From Nemertoderma westbladi (lineage: Eukaryota > Xenacoelomorpha > Nemertodermatida > Nemertodermatidae): a stretch of 33,036 bases of DNA. The stretch's first letter is position 1, and every line of letters starts with the position of its first letter. The translations under genes and the position numbers were made by a program. The stretch lies in contig JAUCBJ010008174.1 in NCBI GenBank assembly GCA_032718475.1, forward strand, positions 1-33,036, read 5' to 3'. The notes under the pieces were generated by a model that was not told the DNA's origin, did not search any database, and was given only the letters and a program-made list of their open reading frames with translations. Below, in pieces: positions 27,933 to 33,036 of this stretch.

Positions 27933-30900
27933 ATGTCAATACCAGGTAATACTGAAACCCCGAGTCCAAATAATTTGGCAACTGCTTCCTCTGGGGATAT
28001 GCATAGTGTAATTAACCTTGATCAAACTGTAATGCATATGTCGGGTAATTCTCAGGCATCTGATGATGAGTACCAAATGTGTTCGGAAATATCGTCACAT
28101 CCCTCTAATCTTTCTGATAAAGAAATTTATGGGTTTAGTAAGCGAGAAGCTATAAAAATATATGGGTATGATCCCACAGATAATAGTCCAGAAACGTTGA
28201 TGAAGCTGGGGATTCCAACTGGCACTGATGAACGCCAATTAAAACAGTCTTTGTCTGCATTTCGTGGACATGTTTCTAGAACAGTCAATGCTATTCATAA
28301 AAGCTGCAGCGGTGTAGTTCCTTCTAGTTATGAAAATATTAATCTTTGGCTGAATGAATCTAATGAAATTCGCATTCGATGGTTGGTTACATGTAATGCA
28401 TTTAATAATGTAATTATTTCTCGTGGTTTGTCAGCATTGACTCCTACTGTTGACATATCTCGGACTACAGGCCTACAAATAATAAGCCAGTTGAATGAGA
28501 GGTTAAATGTTTTGTTACGTCCTCAGAGGATGTCAGACGAAGGGAGAACATTCCCACCCAAGGGTCAAGCAATGTTAAATAAACAATCACAATCAAGGGA
28601 ACTATCTCAGAGTTCGAAGGCTACATCACGGAGGTCAATATCCAGTGAAACTCGGCGAATCTTACAGCAGATAGGAGAACAGGAACGGAAAGCTGATGAG
28701 CAATTACTTCATGACCAAATTGAAGCCTCTAAACAATTCCAAGAATTGCAGGATGGCGTTGAAGATGAACTGAAAAGGGCTGAAACCATAAAAAGAGAAG
28801 AAGAATTAAAACAGCAAATACTGGAAGCAGCAAAAAGGGCAGAAATGGAAAAAAGAATACAGGAAGAATTGGAAAAGAAACAAAAATTAGAGACACAAAA
28901 ATTACGAATTCTACGAGACCAACGTGAAGCAGCAGAGAATTTGAAAAAACAGTTACATCTTCAAAGGCAACATGTTATTGCCAAAGAGATGGAGCGTCAA
29001 TATAGAACCGATTCTGCCTCTAGCCGTTATAGTAAACCTTCAAATAATGGAAGTAATGTTAATGAAAGATGTAATAGTGTTTCTGTTCCTGCTCCTGAGC
29101 CGAATAGTGAATTGGATAGGGCTTATAATGAAACACAGCCAAAATCTATGTCCACAGCTTCAACCTCCCAAGGTCGATTAGTAACTACTACTGAAATATT
29201 AGGAGGAATGTCAAACTTTTCTAGGGTTCAGGTCTCTACCCCATCGCCGCAAACTACAATTAATATTGATACTCAACACCCTTCTGTTTCTGGAGTTATA
29301 GCTGGTGAAGTTCAGATGCTACATGATGATAATTATGCAGTACCCTCCAGTCATATCCAGGTAAGTAAGGGGTTACCATCACTATCTAAACATTCAGTGA
29401 CTGCAAGTGTTAGTGTGCCAACTATTCCACTAATGGCTTCATCATCTGCTGTGAAAGATAAAATGGAGTCTCTTGTTGTCACTCTTACAACAAACCATCA
29501 TCCCAGTAATCCGATATCACAATTTACACACCAGGAAATTAAAGAAATTCCCAGGCAACTCCCAGTTGATACATCCAGAAAACCAAATTTCTTTGATCAC
29601 CTTCGTCCTGTACCATCAACCTTACGTCCATCATATCCTAACAAGGAATTTCCACCTCATTCTGTAAGTTTTAATCCTTATACATCAGTTGCAGGCCAAA
29701 ATTATAGTAATACAATCCCTATACAACGACCACATTCAGGTTATATGCCGTATCAAGAAGCATATTTCCCCGGTCTGAATTCGTCAAACCGATCCCCAAG
29801 ATATCCTTCACATTCACCTGCCTTCCATTCTACTGGAATTTATCCCGAAGAATCTACAAATTATGACCCCTTTGTAGGTGGTAGTGAGAGACCAATTGGG
29901 GATTATGGTGGTGAAACTCATTACAATTATTCAGAATTTGATAATATTCAATTAAAAACTAATGATGCGAAAAGAGGATTATATTCTGTAATTAATGATA
30001 CTAAGAATGCAAAACAACAGTTAAGTTCTATCAGGGAAGAATTAGAAGCTGAACGAATGGAACTGGCTCGTATGAAGGATTCTATAAATATTCAAAGAAT
30101 GGAACAGGTTCAAGAGAGACATGAGTCATCTCATCCTCCTCCTCAGCCAATGTTTGCAAAGAAAAGTATTCTAAAACCAACTGAAAAATTTGAAATAACA
30201 TCACATGAGAAGGACAAATTAGAACATCCTGATAATATTGTAGCAGATTGTGATTCTGAACTTCCAAATGAGTTTATATCGAATTTCAGTTCCAGCCATC
30301 TTAATAGAACCGACCCAAATCTTAGTTTGGCAAGGGTTTTTTCTCGGATGGATGCCAGACAATCATCAGTTTTAGATCCTCATTTGAAGTTTGATGGAGA
30401 TCCACTTAAGTATCTTGCCTTTGAAAATCATTGCAAAACATCTTTCACTGATGTACCTCTGACTGATAGTGAACGATTGAATAATCTGATAAAAATGTTA
30501 GAAGGGACTCCAAAGGAATTAGCTTTGTGCCAAATTGGTATACCAAATGGATTTAAGATCGCATGGGAACAATTGAAAGAGCGATATGGAAATAAGGCCA
30601 CGATAGCTACATCTATGATTGAGAATCTTCTTACCGATGGTAAACAGGTTTCTTATGGATATTCATTGGTCAAATATGCAGACAATATAGATCGTGTTTC
30701 AAACCAACTAAAGTTATTAGATCAAGAAAGCCAACTTGACCAAAGAATAATTATTAACTGTTTAGTTGCTAAATTCCCTGAAAAGGTAAAGCTAGATTGG
30801 TTGAAATACGAGATGAACTTAAAATCAAAATCTAATAAAGGTAAAGAAATAAATCTACGAGATTTACGTGATTACCTAAATAGACAGAGAGAGATATGGA

Positions 30901-33036
30901 ATCTTGGGAGACAGTATAATACTCAACTTCCAGGAAAGTATAGTAATAGTCGACAGACCCCAGATAAGGTAAGGAGAACAGCTGAAGTTGGTTCAGAATC
31001 TGAAGGTTTCCCAGTAAGTGATGGATTTGACTGTGATGTAAATGATGAATCTGTTGTGAGGGCAATAAAGTCAAAGTCAAAAGTAAATTCTGCATTGTCG
31101 TCGAACCAGAAACATACATTTGACACATTAGTGAGACAGGTGATATCAGCTAACAAGGAAACTATTGACAATCCTGCAAATACTCTTCATAAAAACAGTG
31201 CATATTTCCCTTGTTCACGCTGCAAATCTCATGAACACCCTATTTATAAATGTGCTGAATATAGACAAGATTCACTGCAGAAGCGTCGAGAATGGTCTAA
31301 AGATAATAAACTCTGTTTTAACTGCCTTTCTGTTGGACATCGTAGAGATAAATGTCGCAGTAATATTCGATGTAAAGTGTGTAGCAGAAAACATCATACA
31401 CTCTTGCATGATAAAAACTTCTCCAAAGATCAAGAGCGAGAAATAGAAAGAATTCGTTATACATATGATATTGATGAAGATTTATCGATGGACAACTTTG
31501 AAGATGGTGAATTTGAGGATTCAGTCATTCCCGAGAGTGTCATGCGAGCACTTGAAAAGGGGGCACACTCCTTGAATAATACTATGAAAGCATTTGATAT
31601 AATTCAGGTACTTGTAAAAGGTGATAAAGGAAGTAAGATTGTTTATGCGCTTCTTGATGGTGGGAGTTCTAGGACCTTTATTGATGCAAAACTTGCCCAG
31701 GAACTATTTTCTACTTATGATTCAACCACCTTTAGAGCTTTGGGTTTTCTAAATATCTGGAATACTACATTGGCTACCAATTGTGCTAGAGGTTTTTTAT
31801 CAGCAGTAGATGGGGATATAGAATATTCTACTAAATTTACCTTTATTGATAATTTCACAGACACAAACTCTGTACCCTATGATTGGTCAAATGATTCCTT
31901 ACGATTGACATATGATATTCCATATTACCCTGTAGAGTATACTGGAATTCCTATTCTTATAGGCAAAGACCTGTTTGAGGCTCATGAACAGATCGAAAAG
32001 CGCCCGGCAGACCCTGGACCTCTAGAAGATAGAGCTATTCGCACAAGACTTGGTTGGTTCTTTAGTGGACCATGTATTAAAACAGTGGAGGAAAGGGAAC
32101 AATATCCGACAAGATGTATAGATTCAAATGAGGTTCGAGATAAAGTGGAACTTTCTACCAGTGACTCCGAAAGTGCTAATGATGAGGTTGACCATATTTT
32201 TAGGATCAAGGAAGATTTTCTTATGGATAACCTGCAAACTGATACTCTAAATAAACCTAACTCAGCTGAAGAATTATTGTTTAATAAAACTATTAGTCTA
32301 GAATTTAATTCAATTGATAAGATTAGAAACATACTGGAAAAATTGGAAACTACAGAAAGTATTGATGATCAATATAGAATTAGAGACCATCTTTTTGATA
32401 TTATTCAATCTGAGGCTGAATTGAATCAAGCTGCTCGCAAATGGATAGATGGAGATATTGTAGAAAATAATTCAAACCAATTAGCCCTTTCAACAAAGGA
32501 ACTCAGAGCTATAGAGATTCAGCGCTCAACTATAAAACAATTACCTGATAAACACTATGAAGTAGGGTTATTATGGAAAGATGCACTACCTCAATTATAC
32601 AATAATCGTAGCTTGGCAGAACAATGTGCTGAATCTCTAAAAAGAAGGCTAAGTAAGGATGATAACCTACGAATCATGTATACGGAACAGATGGACAAGT
32701 GTATAAATAATGGATTTGCGGAAATAGTCCCTGATGATGAGTTGTATCGTAATGATGGTCTTGTATATTACCTTCCTCATCATCCAGTGATCAGACCTGA
32801 CAAACCAGGAAAGGTTCGCGTTGTATATAACTGTGCAGCTACATTTAAAGGGCAATCCCTAAATTCTGAAATTATGCCTGGCCCTAACCTTTTACGTTCT
32901 CTTCATGGTATACTTCTTCGTTTCCGCCAGTTTGATATTGCAACAACTTCTGATATCGAGGGGATGTTCCTCCAAGTAAAAGTACTTGAACGTGAAAAGG
33001 ACTGCTTACGTTTTCTGTGGTGGCCGGGTGGACGAT
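27933..33036 (+). CDS. BEL-2 Gag-protease-RT polyprotein, partial, uninterrupted
   Basis: One frame from ATG 27933 (an in-frame TAA precedes it at about 27912) runs without a stop to the window end, 1701 codons. In order: Ser/Asp-rich N-terminus; helical Gag N-domain (about 75-150, FRGHVSRTVNAIHK); coiled coil about 240-355; Ser/Pro/Tyr-rich linker; second short coil near 690-730; DUF1759 (about 813-960, LKFDGDPLKYLAFENHC, AWEQLKERYGN). Zinc-binding cluster: CSRC 1094, CFNCLSVGHRRDKC from 1128, CKVC 1147 with HHTLLH. Aspartic protease near 1242 reads LLDGGSSRTFID, Gly replacing the usual Ser/Thr of DSG/DTG. LGWFFSGP follows, then RT fingers with KVRVVYNCAATFKGQSLN and DIEGMFLQV (D1674). YVDD, RNase H and integrase would lie past the window. 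The long intact frame suggests a young copy. Confidence 0.93.
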   Translation, partial: MSIPGNTETPSPNNLATASSGDMHSVINLDQTVMHMSGNSQASDDEYQMCSEISSHPSNLSDKEIYGFSKREAIKIYGYDPTDNSPETLMKLGIPTGTDERQLKQSLSAFRGHVSRTVNAIHKSCSGVVPSSYENINLWLNESNEIRIRWLVTCNAFNNVIISRGLSALTPTVDISRTTGLQIISQLNERLNVLLRPQRMSDEGRTFPPKGQAMLNKQSQSRELSQSSKATSRRSISSETRRILQQIGEQERKADEQLLHDQIEASKQFQELQDGVEDELKRAETIKREEELKQQILEAAKRAEMEKRIQEELEKKQKLETQKLRILRDQREAAENLKKQLHLQRQHVIAKEMERQYRTDSASSRYSKPSNNGSNVNERCNSVSVPAPEPNSELDRAYNETQPKSMSTASTSQGRLVTTTEILGGMSNFSRVQVSTPSPQTTINIDTQHPSVSGVIAGEVQMLHDDNYAVPSSHIQVSKGLPSLSKHSVTASVSVPTIPLMASSSAVKDKMESLVVTLTTNHHPSNPISQFTHQEIKEIPRQLPVDTSRKPNFFDHLRPVPSTLRPSYPNKEFPPHSVSFNPYTSVAGQNYSNTIPIQRPHSGYMPYQEAYFPGLNSSNRSPRYPSHSPAFHSTGIYPEESTNYDPFVGGSERPIGDYGGETHYNYSEFDNIQLKTNDAKRGLYSVINDTKNAKQQLSSIREELEAERMELARMKDSINIQRMEQVQERHESSHPPPQPMFAKKSILKPTEKFEITSHEKDKLEHPDNIVADCDSELPNEFISNFSSSHLNRTDPNLSLARVFSRMDARQSSVLDPHLKFDGDPLKYLAFENHCKTSFTDVPLTDSERLNNLIKMLEGTPKELALCQIGIPNGFKIAWEQLKERYGNKATIATSMIENLLTDGKQVSYGYSLVKYADNIDRVSNQLKLLDQESQLDQRIIINCLVAKFPEKVKLDWLKYEMNLKSKSNKGKEINLRDLRDYLNRQREIWNLGRQYNTQLPGKYSNSRQTPDKVRRTAEVGSESEGFPVSDGFDCDVNDESVVRAIKSKSKVNSALSSNQKHTFDTLVRQVISANKETIDNPANTLHKNSAYFPCSRCKSHEHPIYKCAEYRQDSLQKRREWSKDNKLCFNCLSVGHRRDKCRSNIRCKVCSRKHHTLLHDKNFSKDQEREIERIRYTYDIDEDLSMDNFEDGEFEDSVIPESVMRALEKGAHSLNNTMKAFDIIQVLVKGDKGSKIVYALLDGGSSRTFIDAKLAQELFSTYDSTTFRALGFLNIWNTTLATNCARGFLSAVDGDIEYSTKFTFIDNFTDTNSVPYDWSNDSLRLTYDIPYYPVEYTGIPILIGKDLFEAHEQIEKRPADPGPLEDRAIRTRLGWFFSGPCIKTVEEREQYPTRCIDSNEVRDKVELSTSDSESANDEVDHIFRIKEDFLMDNLQTDTLNKPNSAEELLFNKTISLEFNSIDKIRNILEKLETTESIDDQYRIRDHLFDIIQSEAELNQAARKWIDGDIVENNSNQLALSTKELRAIEIQRSTIKQLPDKHYEVGLLWKDALPQLYNNRSLAEQCAESLKRRLSKDDNLRIMYTEQMDKCINNGFAEIVPDDELYRNDGLVYYLPHHPVIRPDKPGKVRVVYNCAATFKGQSLNSEIMPGPNLLRSLHGILLRFRQFDIATTSDIEGMFLQVKVLEREKDCLRFLWWPGGR

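Overview
This is a transposon-dense eukaryotic genomic segment. The coding matches are all retroelements of animal type: two different BEL/Pao LTR retrotransposons and at least three non-LTR (LINE) families. There are no bacterial operons, ribosome binding sites or recognisable host genes. The recurrent words TAGGCCTA, ACCGGTAC and TACTGTA and the mix of families suggest an aquatic invertebrate metazoan, possibly a deuterostome, but that assignment is weak.

Layout. 1-852: unassigned, with a LINE/SINE-like tail at about 340-500. 857-3329 (+): decayed LINE A (endonuclease plus reverse transcriptase). From 2681 to 23874 the window is one long interrupted inverted repeat. The left arm is 2681-6303 and the spacer 6304-7290. 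The right arm is 7291-8922 continued at 21925-23874, split by a 13,002 bp BEL/Pao element (BEL-1, minus strand, 8923-21924). Each arm carries, from outside in, the LINE A 3' part, a ~395 bp fold-back MITE-like element, a LINE B 3' fragment and the 3' part of LINE C. The left arm keeps the empty target site of BEL-1 with a single TAATT, and BEL-1 is flanked by TAATT on both sides. The inner parts of the arms differ at only three places in about 1.63 kb. The outer parts differ by roughly 3-4%, and the BEL-1 LTRs by 6 substitutions in 524 positions (1.1%) plus one 11 bp indel.

BEL-1, read on the minus strand, runs: 5' LTR; a long N-terminal Gag extension with 21 bp, 27 bp and 60 bp coding repeats and G homopolymers; DUF1759-type Gag; CCHC knuckle; in-frame TGA; aspartic protease; reverse transcriptase; RNase H and integrase. 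Then follow a dyad-containing tandem array, an extra ORF with three CCHC knuckles in the position where env usually lies, a hairpin, the polypurine tract and the 3' LTR. Several frame breaks show this copy is defective, although catalytic motifs survive.

23875-27932: mostly non-coding, with an unassigned coding-like patch, a C19 tract, a ~163 bp tandem repeat and a higher-order repeat array. 27933-33036 (+): a second, unrelated BEL/Pao element (BEL-2) whose uninterrupted Gag-protease-RT frame runs at least 1701 codons off the end of the window and may be a recently active copy.

The strongest points for a second look are the inverted repeat with its divergence step at the BEL-1 insertion, the three-knuckle ORF downstream of pol, and the 5' leader of BEL-1, which has no TGG for an ordinary tRNA primer site.
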